A stretch of 64,000 nucleotides of DNA from the NCBI GenBank assembly GCA_963682005.1, contig OY820914.1, forward strand, positions 1,116,001 to 1,180,000, read 5' to 3'. Below the pieces are notes generated by a model that saw nothing but the letters and a program-made list of their open reading frames with translations, ran no database searches and had not been told where the DNA came from. Each line of letters begins with the position of its first letter. Position 1 is the stretch's first letter. Source of the stretch: CAIYUC01 sp963682005. GTDB taxonomy: Bacteria > Bacteroidota > Bacteroidia > Bacteroidales > FEN-979. The position numbers and the translations under genes are program-made. Positions 24,339 to 33,283 of the stretch are shown here, piece by piece.

Positions 24339-25700
24339 TCATGGAGCTAAAAAGTCCATCAATCCTTCGAGAATTTCTTTCTTAGTGGTATCTGCAAATC
24401 CTGCGAAATAGCCTCTCGTCGTTTTAATGTCGCTGTGGCTTAAGGCTTCACTTACATATTCCATACTTGCACCGCTCTGAATTGCTAGGGTAGCAAAAGA
24501 ATGTCTCGCAAAATATGTACTAATATCGCTGGTTACGCCGACGGAAGCAGCTAATACCTTTATGTGCTGGTTTATAAACCTAGTGAATGCTTGTATTTTC
24601 ATCCGTTTGGTTTGCCCGCTATCATTTTGATGCAAGATAGGAAATACGAATGCTTTCGGGCTATTATCTGTATTCCTATATTTCTTAATAATGCTCTTGG
24701 CAAAATCAGTCAGCATTACGTTTACTGGTTGTTGATCTTTGTTCGTGTTTTGTGTCTTAGCTCTAAAAAAACTAAGACTGTCAATTTCCATATTCTCATT
24801 ACAAAGTAAGCAAATATCTTTAATGTTCATGCCATTACAAGTATAACTAAAAAACCAGAAATCACGTGCTTTTTCTTGTTCCGGTGTTTCTGCTGTTGCG
24901 TTAAATAAGAGTTTCAGTTGTTCCTTAGAGAGTGCCTTTTTAACTTTTTGGCCTTTCGGTATATTGTATCTCTTCTTACCGAAAGGATATACTCCCGGAT
25001 CAATTTCTTTGGCCTCAATTGCCATATTGAATATTGCCTTTAATGGACGTAAGTATATGCCTACCGTAGTTTTCGTTAATCCTTCCTTTATCTTTACTTT
25101 GCCATCAGGTAACAGGGTCATTTTTTCACCGATCATAAAAGATTCATAGCTACGTAGCCAACTTACTGTAATGTCTTTGAAATATAACTTCTCTGGCTCC
25201 TTCCCCGTTACGCTCTGAATAAACATTTTCAGGCTTTTTAATGATAAATCATAACTGCTTGCCGTTCCAAACTGATTATTTGCCTCCAATTCTTTGATCT
25301 TCTTAGCAAAGTAAGGAAATACGTTATCTTCATCACCAATCTTTTTAATGCCGGTGAAGCGATCTTTAAAGCTATAAAATGTGAAGTTATCCCTTAATTC
25401 GTATATTATTTCATTGGCAAATTTTTCCTTATCAGCAAGGAGTAACCCGATTTCTTTATATATCTTTTTATCGGAATAAGTCAATTTTGGATTGTCTTTA
25501 TCTAGAGTTTTATGCTTTATAAAAAATAGGTCGGCTAGTGTAAGGCTTTCTATTACACTTCCATCTCTTAATTCCAAGCTTATCCCAAAGTATCTAGGTT
25601 TCCGTTCCAAAATAACACGAAGTTTTAAAGGGAGCGTTCCATCTGCCTTCGGGTGGCTGGTGTCTAAAGCGATTCCGGTTGTTGGTCTTGTTGGTTTCAT
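24339..25700 (-). CDS. tyrosine integrase of the tRNA-Asn island
   Basis: 453 residues, the Bacteroidota type with an N-terminal arm-binding domain (about 5-95), SAM-like core-binding domain (about 125-235) and catalytic domain. Visible catalytic parts: K region (SFFRAKTQNTNKDQQPVNV), ARHSFATLAIQ (R and H), LSHSDIKTTRGYF (H and nucleophile Y). The box I arginine position reads Asn (CNGMNIKDI), a deviation also known as Ser in IntDOT-like integrases. Its start is 156 bases from attR and it is transcribed into the island. Intact. Confidence 0.93.
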   Translation of the reverse strand: MKPTRPTTGIALDTSHPKADGTLPLKLRVILERKPRYFGISLELRDGSVIESLTLADLFFIKHKTLDKDNPKLTYSDKKIYKEIGLLLADKEKFANEIIYELRDNFTFYSFKDRFTGIKKIGDEDNVFPYFAKKIKELEANNQFGTASSYDLSLKSLKMFIQSVTGKEPEKLYFKDITVSWLRSYESFMIGEKMTLLPDGKVKIKEGLTKTTVGIYLRPLKAIFNMAIEAKEIDPGVYPFGKKRYNIPKGQKVKKALSKEQLKLLFNATAETPEQEKARDFWFFSYTCNGMNIKDICLLCNENMEIDSLSFFRAKTQNTNKDQQPVNVMLTDFAKSIIKKYRNTDNSPKAFVFPILHQNDSGQTKRMKIQAFTRFINQHIKVLAASVGVTSDISTYFARHSFATLAIQSGASMEYVSEALSHSDIKTTRGYFAGFADTTKKEILEGLMDFLAP

Positions 25701-25855
25701 GGCTATAATTTTTTACTGTAAAGGTACGCTTATGAAACCATTTATGAATCAAATACTATAAATATGCATAAAAAACGAAAAATAATGATATGTAAGTAAT
25801 TGATAAACAATACTAATAATAAGTATCAATATACATCGAAAACAATATTTTTCTA

Positions 25856-25899
25856 ACTGTTAATCAGAGGGTCGCTGGTTCAAGTCCAGCAGGGGGAGC
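25856..25899 (+). repeat. attR: right 44-bp attachment repeat
   Basis: Exact copy of 10405-10448, covering the anticodon loop to the 3' end of tRNA-Asn without the 5' half, so it encodes no tRNA. Confidence 0.92.
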
Positions 25900-25908
25900 G
25901 AAGACAAG

Positions 25909-25940
25909 TGCAAAGTGTAATAATTTACACTTTGCATTTT
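25909..25940 (+). terminator. original chromosomal terminator of tRNA-Asn
   Basis: TGCAAAGTGTAA (25909-25920) pairs perfectly with TTACACTTTGCA (25925-25936), followed by TTTTT. Precise excision of the island would place it ten bases after the tRNA, so it is probably the native tRNA terminator, stranded by the insertion. Confidence 0.75.
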
Positions 25941-26124
25941 TCGTTTTGGGCTTTGCACTTCTCATTTCGGCTTTTCAACAGCTTCTTTTGATATGTGATT
26001 GATTGCAATCTGAACTTATTCTGAGCAAGCGGTAATAAACCCTGGACCCAGATTCCCTGACTGTACAGCAGGCGGGTGCCGCAGAGCGGGGGTTTTTCAC
26101 TCCGTTTTGCGTGATTGTTCAACT

Positions 26125-26246
26125 TGCAAATTCAATTTCCAACTCATCCCAGTCAATTTTCATTGCAAGTAAGCAGCGTTCTTATTCCGGTTTTACAGAA
26201 CTAGTCAACACTGTTTTGAACACATCGAGCGTGTCTGAAATCAACC
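26125..26246 (-). pseudogene. degenerate N-terminal remnant of an IS5-type transposase
   Basis: Minus-strand translation gives LDVFKTVLTSSVKPE, a stop, then ERCLLAMKIDWDELEIEF. This aligns with LEMFKTVLTSFINPE and HELCLLAKKIDWAGLEKEF of the intact IS5-type transposase at 12933-14267. Only this small part remains. The rest of 25941-26324 has no gene. Confidence 0.7.
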
Positions 26247-26324
26247 GGCCGTAGCATATAGTGTATCTTAGTTGTGAAACAATCCCTTTTCGCTGTATGA
26301 GAATGGAACCAGCCAAGAATGAGA

Positions 26325-27332
26325 TTAGAACGGGTATTTCATGTTTTTCTTTTTCCCATCTTGCCCCGGAATACCATCCGACCCATCACCTGCATATGTT
26401 CCTAAAAGTATTGTTTTCCCTTTTGGTTTGCCGCCCCCCGGGGCTCCGCCGGTTACGACAATATTTTCCTTTCCTGAGATTTTTTTTGAACAACAGTAAA
26501 CAGTTCCTCCCGGAAGCCCCGGTGATCCTGCTCCACCACCACCTGCCCCGTTTAACAAATAAATAAGTCCCCCGGGTGGCTGGATATGCGTGCTGTTTTC
26601 TCCCTGCAATCCGTCATTACCCCATCGCCCAAAAGCCTGGATGGTTCCTCCCAACCATTTTAACTCTCCATGGCAAATGATTATCAATAATCCTCCCACT
26701 CCATGATCAGGTGTCAACCCTCCTCCACCGCCATTTCCTCCTTGCCCGGAACAGAGCATGCCATTATAACTAAATGTACCTGTACCGGCTGGGCCTGCGA
26801 CATTTCCAACTGCATTTGAACCAGGTGTATTTACTTTCTGACCAGGGACCTGTATTATTCCGACCCCACCACCGCCTCCACCACCATAAAATATAGTTCC
26901 TGGTGCACCTTGCCCTCCTTTTATCTCCGCTGGATTAGGAAGAATACCATCTGCGCCGTATCCGCCATGCCCCCCAATTGAGAATTCATAAATCCGGTCT
27001 GGTTTAAATGCATAACCCGGTTTAAAATCATCTGCATCGTATTCGATGGATTCTGAAACATCGACCAATGGGAGCCTTGGGAAACGCCAATCTAAAACAC
27101 GAATCTCACCTGATAAAATTAAATCATGTTTAATTTCCAAAATAACCCATTTATTCTTCTTCGTCCACCATTCTGGTTTATCAACGATATTTAAAACACC
27201 TTTGTCTTTTATTGTCAAAGAATTAAAAATGGAGTGTGTGCCGGAATTAATATCAAGTCTCCCTTCGCTTGGGGTAGGATCGTCAAATGGTAGTGTGACA
27301 TCCTGAAATACTTGTCTAAAATAATTTTTCAT
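26325..27332 (-). CDS. glycine-rich protein
   Basis: 335 residues, no signal peptide. Residues 20-110 are a beta-rich domain (LDINSGTHSIFNSLTIKDKG, LILSGEIRVLDW). From about 118 the chain is dominated by glycine runs (GGHGGYGADG, GGGGGGGVGII, GGAPGGGKPKGK), as in phage tail-fibre or adhesin glycine-rich domains, where poly-glycine II sandwiches are known. It is the last gene of the apparent DUF4407 operon. Function unknown; a cytoplasmic or contact-exported binding protein are both possible. Confidence 0.75.
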   Translation of the reverse strand: MKNYFRQVFQDVTLPFDDPTPSEGRLDINSGTHSIFNSLTIKDKGVLNIVDKPEWWTKKNKWVILEIKHDLILSGEIRVLDWRFPRLPLVDVSESIEYDADDFKPGYAFKPDRIYEFSIGGHGGYGADGILPNPAEIKGGQGAPGTIFYGGGGGGGVGIIQVPGQKVNTPGSNAVGNVAGPAGTGTFSYNGMLCSGQGGNGGGGGLTPDHGVGGLLIIICHGELKWLGGTIQAFGRWGNDGLQGENSTHIQPPGGLIYLLNGAGGGGAGSPGLPGGTVYCCSKKISGKENIVVTGGAPGGGKPKGKTILLGTYAGDGSDGIPGQDGKKKNMKYPF

Positions 27333-27401
27333 TTGATTTATTTTTTAAGGTTAGACATACCACATAATGTATTACTGGCAACTATAGTGTAAAGGCTCAG
27401 T

Positions 27402-28052
27402 TCATTTAATAATTATTTTCCATACATATGAACCTTGCTTGTTTTGTTTGCTTTCTGCAAAACCGTTGGCCTTCAATGTTGTAAGAATATTTGCAACAAT
27501 TTCTTTATTTAAATTCGTTTCTTTGGCAATTCCGGAGAGAGTTCTATAGGAATATTGTGACTGCAAAATTGCCCTGACAACCCTTTTAACATTTTCTTTA
27601 TCACCGTCAAACCCTTTCGTAAAACTTGTTTTAAATGACAAAACGGTTTCTTCATCATCATCAATTTCCGTTTTACTATTTTCAAATTCTTTAACAATTT
27701 GCTTGGCTTCTTGAGAATCTTTCTCAGCTTTCATTATTCTGGTATATACGTCTTCGATAAATCGTTTTGAAAAGATTGCCGCTAATAAACAGAATCCTGC
27801 AATAACAAAATACCTTTTCTCCGGAAAAGAGTCAGATTTACTTAATTCCATAATATTGCTTGAAATGGTTTCTAAAAATAAAGGAACAATCAGTGAGGCA
27901 CCTAAACCTAATAAAATGGATTTGATTAAGAGCACCCACCATAAAATCTTTGTGTCATTTTGTGAGGTAAACAATAAAAAGAAATTAATGAGTCCTCCCA
28001 AAATTCCTGACAATATAATTATCCAAATTATAATGTAAATGTGATTTCCCAT
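27402..28052 (-). CDS. membrane protein with C-terminal winged helix (YEATS-associated-helix type)
   Basis: 216 residues. Three membrane segments: about 4-28, 37-62 and 78-100. A short coiled coil follows (IMKAEKDSQEAKQIVKEFE), then a winged-helix DNA-binding-like domain at about 150-216 (RTLSGIAKETNLNKEIVANI, LKANGF, GSYVWKI). The membrane half resembles what I recall as YEATS-associated helix-containing proteins, named for genes beside prokaryotic YEATS domains; no YEATS gene is visible here. It lies 71 bases after the small membrane protein gene and 69 before the glycine-rich gene. Confidence 0.72.
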   Translation of the reverse strand: MGNHIYIIIWIIILSGILGGLINFFLLFTSQNDTKILWWVLLIKSILLGLGASLIVPLFLETISSNIMELSKSDSFPEKRYFVIAGFCLLAAIFSKRFIEDVYTRIMKAEKDSQEAKQIVKEFENSKTEIDDDEETVLSFKTSFTKGFDGDKENVKRVVRAILQSQYSYRTLSGIAKETNLNKEIVANILTTLKANGFAESKQNKQGSYVWKIIIK

Positions 28053-28123
28053 GGCTTTTGATGGTATTTGTTATTACTTTAGAGAAAAATCCGACATAAA
28101 GTTATATACAACTGAAACTATAT

Positions 28124-28579
28124 TTACTTTTTTAATTCAAGTTTTATCGAATCAATTTTTCTTTTGAATGATATTGCTTTAGGGCCGTATCCTTTTACTT
28201 TCGTTGGGCCAGTACCACTCACCTCATCCAAAAACAATGAATTTAATGAATCCAGTGATTTTTGAATAATCATTTTTCTATTATCCTTTGTTAAGGATTT
28301 GGAGATTGGTGTACTGGTATCGGACCCCACTACTACTTGCTTGTTTGGATGGAATGGCTTATTTTCTGCATGATTGCCGATATATGTCATGTAAATGTCT
28401 CCTAAAGCAAAGGCCACTAAGGCAACTAAAAAAGATCTGAAAATAATTTGAAATATCATTGTAAAGGTTGACCTTTCCTTTTTTTCAGATTTATCATTAT
28501 TTTTCAATTTGATTTTTTCTTCAACCTGGTTCATTCTATTAAGGATGTCATTAAGCAGTTGTTTTTCCTCGGTGTCCAT
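28124..28579 (-). CDS. small single-pass membrane protein of the DUF4407 operon
   Basis: 151 residues. N-terminal coiled coil (LLNDILNRMNQVEEKIKLK), one membrane helix at about 41-65 (MIFQIIFRSFLVALVAFALG), then a polar outer or cytoplasmic tail. It follows the DUF4407 gene by 11 bases, so co-transcription is nearly certain. No family recognised. It may be an accessory subunit of the DUF4407 protein. Confidence 0.7.
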   Translation of the reverse strand: MDTEEKQLLNDILNRMNQVEEKIKLKNNDKSEKKERSTFTMIFQIIFRSFLVALVAFALGDIYMTYIGNHAENKPFHPNKQVVVGSDTSTPISKSLTKDNRKMIIQKSLDSLNSLFLDEVSGTGPTKVKGYGPKAISFKRKIDSIKLELKK

Positions 28580-28590
28580 AATGATATATT

Positions 28591-29970
28591 TTAATGTTTA
28601 AAAAAAGATCTATATAATTCCAAACTTCCCATGTAAATTGAAGAAAAAATTGAACCCCAAGTGGCAAACCACGTTATATCGTTCACTTTTAACTTATACA
28701 CAATTAAAAGTAGGAATACAAATGAAAGAATCGCTTCAAAATAATTTTTGTACTTCAATGAGAACTTCCCTTGGTCGGTTGGAACTACTCTTGGAGCCCT
28801 AATATCATCGCCCCCCAAATCTCTTCGTTTATAATTCCAAGTTTCAAGAATTTCATCAATATGCAGCTTGAGTTTGTTCAGCCGATTATTAAAATTGGCT
28901 GCTGTATATGGAGTTGTACCGGATAAATTAATAGCATCTATCTTAATCTGTCTAATCCTATCATCCTTTATTCTCGTAACTAATATTTCATCATTATCAC
29001 TATTAATAGCTAATGCTTCCATTGCAGAATCTCTATATCTTCTTTCTTCTAATTCCTTATCATGTTTCCCAAAAGGCATAAGTATTTTCATAATTACGGC
29101 AACAGAATCAATAAAGATTAATAAAAGTAAAAACCAGAAATGTCTTGATGCTATGTTATTACCTCCTATGCCTATTTCTAAATTATCAAGTGCTTGTTGT
29201 CTTATTGCATACCCTTTTGAATAATTGTGTTCAATCGAGTCGGTTAGTATATTATTTGTCCTGTCTTTTTCAGCTTTTATCTTATTAAGAATTGAATCAC
29301 TTGAATGAATTTGTTTCTTGACCTCATTAAGGCGATTATCCAAAGAATCATAACGAAATCCTCGCCCCACATATGGTGATGTCTTTCCGCATGGTAATAT
29401 TGTATCTTTTCCACTCCGTTCACAGGTTAGTAAAAATTCAAGACACTTCTTTAAAGATTCCAAGTCTTTTAGTCTTAAAGAATCATTATAAGAAAAATAA
29501 GTAATCTTTAACTTATTGTTATACTCTAAACTGTCTACTTTGGTTTTTTTTATGTTTATTAGTTCTCCGTTAATTTCCGCTTCATAGTGCTTTAGAATAA
29601 GAGGTTGTGAAATAATATAGCCAAGTAGAATTGATATAGATAATCTAAATAGTGCTTTTGCGAAAAAAGTAATTGTTTGTATGATTGTTACCTTCTTGAA
29701 AATATTCTCAGGTCTGTTCATCGTACTAACCATGAGAATGTCAATGGATAAAATCATCAATGACCATAACGTACATATACAGATTCTATATAATCCCTCA
29801 TAACCAATCCAGTAAATTTGATGATACATTCCAAACCAAGCCATGATTGCTGGAATAAGCACCACAACTCCGAGTATCAAATAGCTGTTTTTTTCTTTGT
29901 TCCCCGCGTCTTTGATCGCATCACGATCAACACCAGCTAACAAATATAATAATGTGTAAAGAGGTCTCAC
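28591..29970 (-). CDS. DUF4407 membrane protein
   Basis: 459 residues from a GTG start; an in-frame stop lies just upstream, so no ATG is possible. Layout typical of DUF4407: LLYLLAGVDRDAIKDAGNKEK, two membrane helices (about 30-50 and 60-85, with the conserved LSIDILMVSTM), a third at about 103-125, a long coiled coil facing one side (140-265), a fourth helix (HFWFLLLLIFIDSVAVIMKI, about 285-305) and, unlike short family members, two more helices at the C-terminus (about 410-455). First gene of the operon. Function of DUF4407 is unknown. Confidence 0.85.
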   Translation of the reverse strand: MRPLYTLLYLLAGVDRDAIKDAGNKEKNSYLILGVVVLIPAIMAWFGMYHQIYWIGYEGLYRICICTLWSLMILSIDILMVSTMNRPENIFKKVTIIQTITFFAKALFRLSISILLGYIISQPLILKHYEAEINGELINIKKTKVDSLEYNNKLKITYFSYNDSLRLKDLESLKKCLEFLLTCERSGKDTILPCGKTSPYVGRGFRYDSLDNRLNEVKKQIHSSDSILNKIKAEKDRTNNILTDSIEHNYSKGYAIRQQALDNLEIGIGGNNIASRHFWFLLLLIFIDSVAVIMKILMPFGKHDKELEERRYRDSAMEALAINSDNDEILVTRIKDDRIRQIKIDAINLSGTTPYTAANFNNRLNKLKLHIDEILETWNYKRRDLGGDDIRAPRVVPTDQGKFSLKYKNYFEAILSFVFLLLIVYKLKVNDITWFATWGSIFSSIYMGSLELYRSFFKH

Positions 29971-30146
29971 AAATTGTTAATTATTAATGAGTGGTTTTAA
30001 TCTATAATGCTTTCATTCTTATCGTATCCTTTTTCTAAAAGCAATTTTGAATTTTATAATAATCATTTGGTTTCCATATTAGAGAGTCTTCTTGTCAGCT
30101 TTATTGATTGCTTTCCGAATATATCGAATCGAAATATCATAAATGT

Positions 30147-31055
30147 TCATTTTACATTTCTTAAGCACCTTACTGACAAACCATATGTTTTCTTAAGTTC
30201 TTCTTTACTTATACTCTTTTCAGTGCATGATAAAATTCTTGCTAAAGCATCATCATTGGAAGAATTATTTTGAGTCCACCAAAGGCAATCAAGTCCGATA
30301 TAATAGAATGCCCCATAGGAAGACCGATATCCTCCGGGTAATGCAGAATATTCATTTGAAATTGCCGCCCCATTATTTTCAGCAATCCAAAATCCTGAGG
30401 ACTTTTTCATTTTTCCACCTGCCTTATAAATCCCTCCCAAATTTTTAATTAATATATTCCAATCAGAATCTACTGGGATATACCATCCCTCGGGACATAT
30501 TCCACGGGGATCCATAATGGCATACCAATTATATAATCCACCATAGGGATTTTCATACTTTGCCTGATCATTCTCATACCAACAATATGCCCCCGTTGTA
30601 AGTTTTATCCATTCATTTTGATTAGTTACATTTTGAATTGCTTCGTAGTTGCAATAATGAGTAACTTTCAAGTTCTCTGCCATCCATTCTTGGCTCCCTA
30701 TTATTACTGTGGGATAATAATTCCCATCGACATCAACAACATGGTTTTGTTCTACTGCATCTCTTATAAACATCCAATCTGTTCCTGAAAAATAATAGAA
30801 TCCAGTTTGATAATCCGTTTGATACACAATAAGGCCCTTGACTCTATCTGTGATTCCTCTCATTTGTTTTGCAGACATTTTGGGTATCAATTTCAATTCT
30901 TTTTTCATTAATTCAGGTGTAGATATATTCGAATTATTGCTAATTATAGGGGTCTGTCCTAAAGAGGTAATTTCTGATAAAAAGATAGTCAATAAGACCA
31001 TCAAACGCTTTCGGAAAGAAAAAATCATAAAATATTGATTTAGATTATTTTTCAA
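30147..31055 (-). CDS. FISUMP-domain secreted protein
   Basis: 302 residues. A signal peptide lies within the first 35 residues (LMVLLTIFLSEITSLGQ; starts at 31055 and 31028 are possible). Then a spacer like those of Bacteroidota surface proteins (VKGLIVYQTDYQTGFYYFSG) and the Fibrobacter succinogenes major paralogous domain: VVDVDGNYYPTVIIGSQEWM, AENLKVTHY, YGGLYNWYA, CPEGWYIPVDSDWNIL, SALPGGYRSS, LSVRCLRN. FISUMP proteins are outer-surface proteins of unknown role. It stands between the DUF4407 operon and the GH16 gene. Confidence 0.88.
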   Translation of the reverse strand: MKNNLNQYFMIFSFRKRLMVLLTIFLSEITSLGQTPIISNNSNISTPELMKKELKLIPKMSAKQMRGITDRVKGLIVYQTDYQTGFYYFSGTDWMFIRDAVEQNHVVDVDGNYYPTVIIGSQEWMAENLKVTHYCNYEAIQNVTNQNEWIKLTTGAYCWYENDQAKYENPYGGLYNWYAIMDPRGICPEGWYIPVDSDWNILIKNLGGIYKAGGKMKKSSGFWIAENNGAAISNEYSALPGGYRSSYGAFYYIGLDCLWWTQNNSSNDDALARILSCTEKSISKEELKKTYGLSVRCLRNVK

Positions 31056-31208
31056 ACTTTTAGATCAACATTAATTGTTTGATTCCATTCAAATAATCCA
31101 AGTTTATGATAAGGAACCGAATATTTCTATGGAATTCCCGATTATTCTTTGATCAAGAAATGGTTTTTCTTTGTTTAGTTCTAAGGTTGGATTTTTTAGA
31201 CTTGGCAG

Positions 31209-32030
31209 TTACTTTCCTGGAGATTTTACATATACTCTCACATAATCCACATACATTGTGTCCGGGAAAATTGTCGATTGATCAGGATTTCCACACCAGT
31301 TTCCTCCTACAGCTAAATTTAAAAGAATATAAAATGATTTGTGAAAAGCTTCAGCCTTTTTTCTTTTATCTGCAATCTCAATACATTCTTTCAAGTAGGG
31401 GATTCCATCAATAGACCATTCTAAATCATTTGGATTCCATTCAAGGGAATAAACATGATAGAACATACTATCGTAAAATGTAGATCCTCCTGCTTTTATA
31501 TAGCCTTCTTTATCCCAGTGCATTGTTCCATAAATTCTTGATTCTGAATTAACGTGTTCCATAATATCCAATTCGCCACATGCAGGCCAACCAACTGTGT
31601 CGATATTCTGCCCAAGCATCCAGAAAGCAGGCCAGAGCCCCTGCCCAATAGGGAATTTGATACGTGCCTCAATCTTCCCATATCGACAAGTATAAAGATT
31701 CTTTGTATTAATTCTTGCAGAAGAATAATTGAACCCCTTATACGATTCATTTCTGGCAATAATCATCAATTGACCATTGAGAACATCAATATTCATTTTT
31801 TTGTCAGTGTAAAATTCCAATTCATTGTTCCCCCAACCACCACCTCCCTTTTCATAATTCCATTTGGTCATGTCCAAAGCAGTTTTTTCAAATTCATCGG
31901 ACCATACAAGTTTCCATGATTGTGCACTGACTTTCAGCGCAATTATTAAGATTAGAATTATTAATTTGATAAACTTGTATTTCTTCTGGAACACGAGGTA
32001 ATGATTTGTTTTTAACAATATCGGATACAT
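31209..32030 (-). CDS. glycoside hydrolase family 16 (beta-glucanase-like)
   Basis: 273 residues from the ATG at 32030; a TTG 12 bases upstream is in frame. A signal peptide ends at KVSAQ. The GH16 jelly-roll follows: WKLVWSDEF, YGKIEARIKFP, GLWPAFWMLG, and the catalytic motif ELDIMEH (E nucleophile, D, E acid/base), then YHVYSLEWNP and LNLAVGGNWCG. All active-site residues are present. Likely cleaves beta-1,3/1,4-glucans such as laminarin outside the cell. No sorting domain, so periplasmic or secreted by another route. Confidence 0.93.
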   Translation of the reverse strand: MYPILLKTNHYLVFQKKYKFIKLIILILIIALKVSAQSWKLVWSDEFEKTALDMTKWNYEKGGGGWGNNELEFYTDKKMNIDVLNGQLMIIARNESYKGFNYSSARINTKNLYTCRYGKIEARIKFPIGQGLWPAFWMLGQNIDTVGWPACGELDIMEHVNSESRIYGTMHWDKEGYIKAGGSTFYDSMFYHVYSLEWNPNDLEWSIDGIPYLKECIEIADKRKKAEAFHKSFYILLNLAVGGNWCGNPDQSTIFPDTMYVDYVRVYVKSPGK

Positions 32031-32062
32031 TAACAGGGGCAAATTGAATGATTATAATCTGG

Positions 32063-32500
32063 TTATCTTCGTTTTACAGTGATAATATCCGATTTAATCC
32101 TTGCATCTGGCCAGGATTCCAAGACAAGTCCATTCCTCAGGGTTCTATTCGGGTATACAAAAGCCCGAATTTCAAAATACTTCCCTGTATCAACTGTGCC
32201 TTCTCGCCCAACATTGATCAGACATCTCCAATCACCATTATTATTTGCAGTGCCTGGTTGCTGGACCCAATAATCAGCAACTGCCATTGGATGAACAACA
32301 ATCCAAACGATTGAATTGGAAATACTAACCCTTCCTTCTGCCATAGGATTAACCAGTACCCGTTCACCATCTCTTGGTGCAATAATAGTGAGGGTATCAC
32401 CATGGTGAAATTCAGATGTTTGGGCATTAATTGTCGATCTTAACATCATCGATTGAATGAATATCACTAGAATTAAAACAACCTGTTTCCTAATTTTCAT
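32063..32500 (-). CDS. small secreted beta-domain protein
   Basis: 145 residues with a signal peptide ending at INAQ. The rest is one predicted beta-sandwich: LTIIAPRDGERVLVNPMAEG, IVWIVVHPMAVADYWVQ, GDWRCLINVGREGTVDTGKY, FEIRAFVYP, and a closing IITVKR. A strong AGGAGG precedes the ATG by 5 bases. The same strand pattern occurs at the C-terminus of the aspartic-protease-like protein encoded 13 bases upstream, so the two seem related by domain. Function unknown. Confidence 0.72.
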   Translation of the reverse strand: MKIRKQVVLILVIFIQSMMLRSTINAQTSEFHHGDTLTIIAPRDGERVLVNPMAEGRVSISNSIVWIVVHPMAVADYWVQQPGTANNNGDWRCLINVGREGTVDTGKYFEIRAFVYPNRTLRNGLVLESWPDARIKSDIITVKRR

Positions 32501-32512
32501 AATTACCTCCTT

Positions 32513-33283
32513 TTATTTTCTGATGAGTGTTATTGGGTTTGAATAATATGTTCTGTTTGAGAAGGACATATCCTGACGAATACTATCTTCAGTTGCAACT
32601 GCGGTTACAGTATAAATAATATTATGGGAGCCTTGGTCCCCCAACGTAATATTTTGTTTCCATAATCCCCTATTAGAGATGAATCTAATTGGCTCAATTG
32701 TAAGATTATTGGTCCACTGAATAAGAAGGTAATTACTTAGCGCCAATCTGTTGGTTTTTCCGGAAATTTCAACATCCTTTTCAACGGAATCATTTGAAAG
32801 AGGACTTGTTATAGAAATTTCATATGAATCGCCTAACCTCATCAACATTTCTTGATTATCAAAATAGTACCTCCCCAGGCGGCTAATTATATTTTGGCCA
32901 ATAACTAAAAATGAGTTTTCGGATGGCGAGACTAATATTTCAACATTTTTAATCATTTTTGACCCAATTGAAACATTATCAAATACATATCCATCAAAAA
33001 CAGTAGTATCTCCAGTAACATCTTTAATTAATACCTTCCCTATAAAACGAAATTTTGTTGTATCAGTTCTCTTCCGTAATAACTTGAACAAATCCCTGGC
33101 AATTACCATTTTACTTGCCCCAGTATCAAAAATAAAATATAGGGTTATTGCTCCATTAATTGTAACAGGTATTTTAATAAGGGCGCCATCTCTTTGAAAT
33201 GGAATGTTTTCACACTGACAAAAACAAGAGGAAGCGGCAAAGGACCAGATTAAAAAGAATTGTAAAATTCCAATTTTTTTCAT
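32513..33283 (-). CDS. retropepsin-like aspartic protease with C-terminal beta domain
   Basis: 256 residues from ATG 33283 (a TTG at 33301 would spoil the signal peptide MKKIGILQFFLIWSFAASSC). Residues 35-150 match clan AA gag-polyprotein-type aspartyl proteases: YFIFDTGASKMVIA holds the catalytic DTGA, and FLVIGQNIISRLG is the downstream hydrophobic-Gly flap partner. The last 100 residues form a beta domain (ITSPLSNDSVEKDVEISG) like the next protein. Secreted or a lipoprotein (a Cys follows the signal). Next gene after 12 bases. Confidence 0.8.
   Translation of the reverse strand: MKKIGILQFFLIWSFAASSCFCQCENIPFQRDGALIKIPVTINGAITLYFIFDTGASKMVIARDLFKLLRKRTDTTKFRFIGKVLIKDVTGDTTVFDGYVFDNVSIGSKMIKNVEILVSPSENSFLVIGQNIISRLGRYYFDNQEMLMRLGDSYEISITSPLSNDSVEKDVEISGKTNRLALSNYLLIQWTNNLTIEPIRFISNRGLWKQNITLGDQGSHNIIYTVTAVATEDSIRQDMSFSNRTYYSNPITLIRK

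Larger units (their letters stand above)
10405..25899. mobile_element. integrative island in tRNA-Asn (about 15.5 kb)
   Basis: Boundaries are the two identical 44-bp repeats. A tyrosine integrase gene starts 156 bases inside the right repeat, followed inwards by an excisionase-like HTH gene. Base composition is visibly AT-richer than the chromosome to the left. No relaxase, type IV secretion or phage structural gene is present, so it is probably a non-conjugative island or a satellite mobilised in trans. Cargo: a structured RNA, nuclease genes, several small unknown proteins, one IS5-type element and one IS91-like element. Confidence 0.88.

Noticed and set aside
25925..26122. 65-codon minus-strand frame after attR
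   Set aside because: Its C-terminus is read from the terminator palindrome and simple repeats; no protein-like features.
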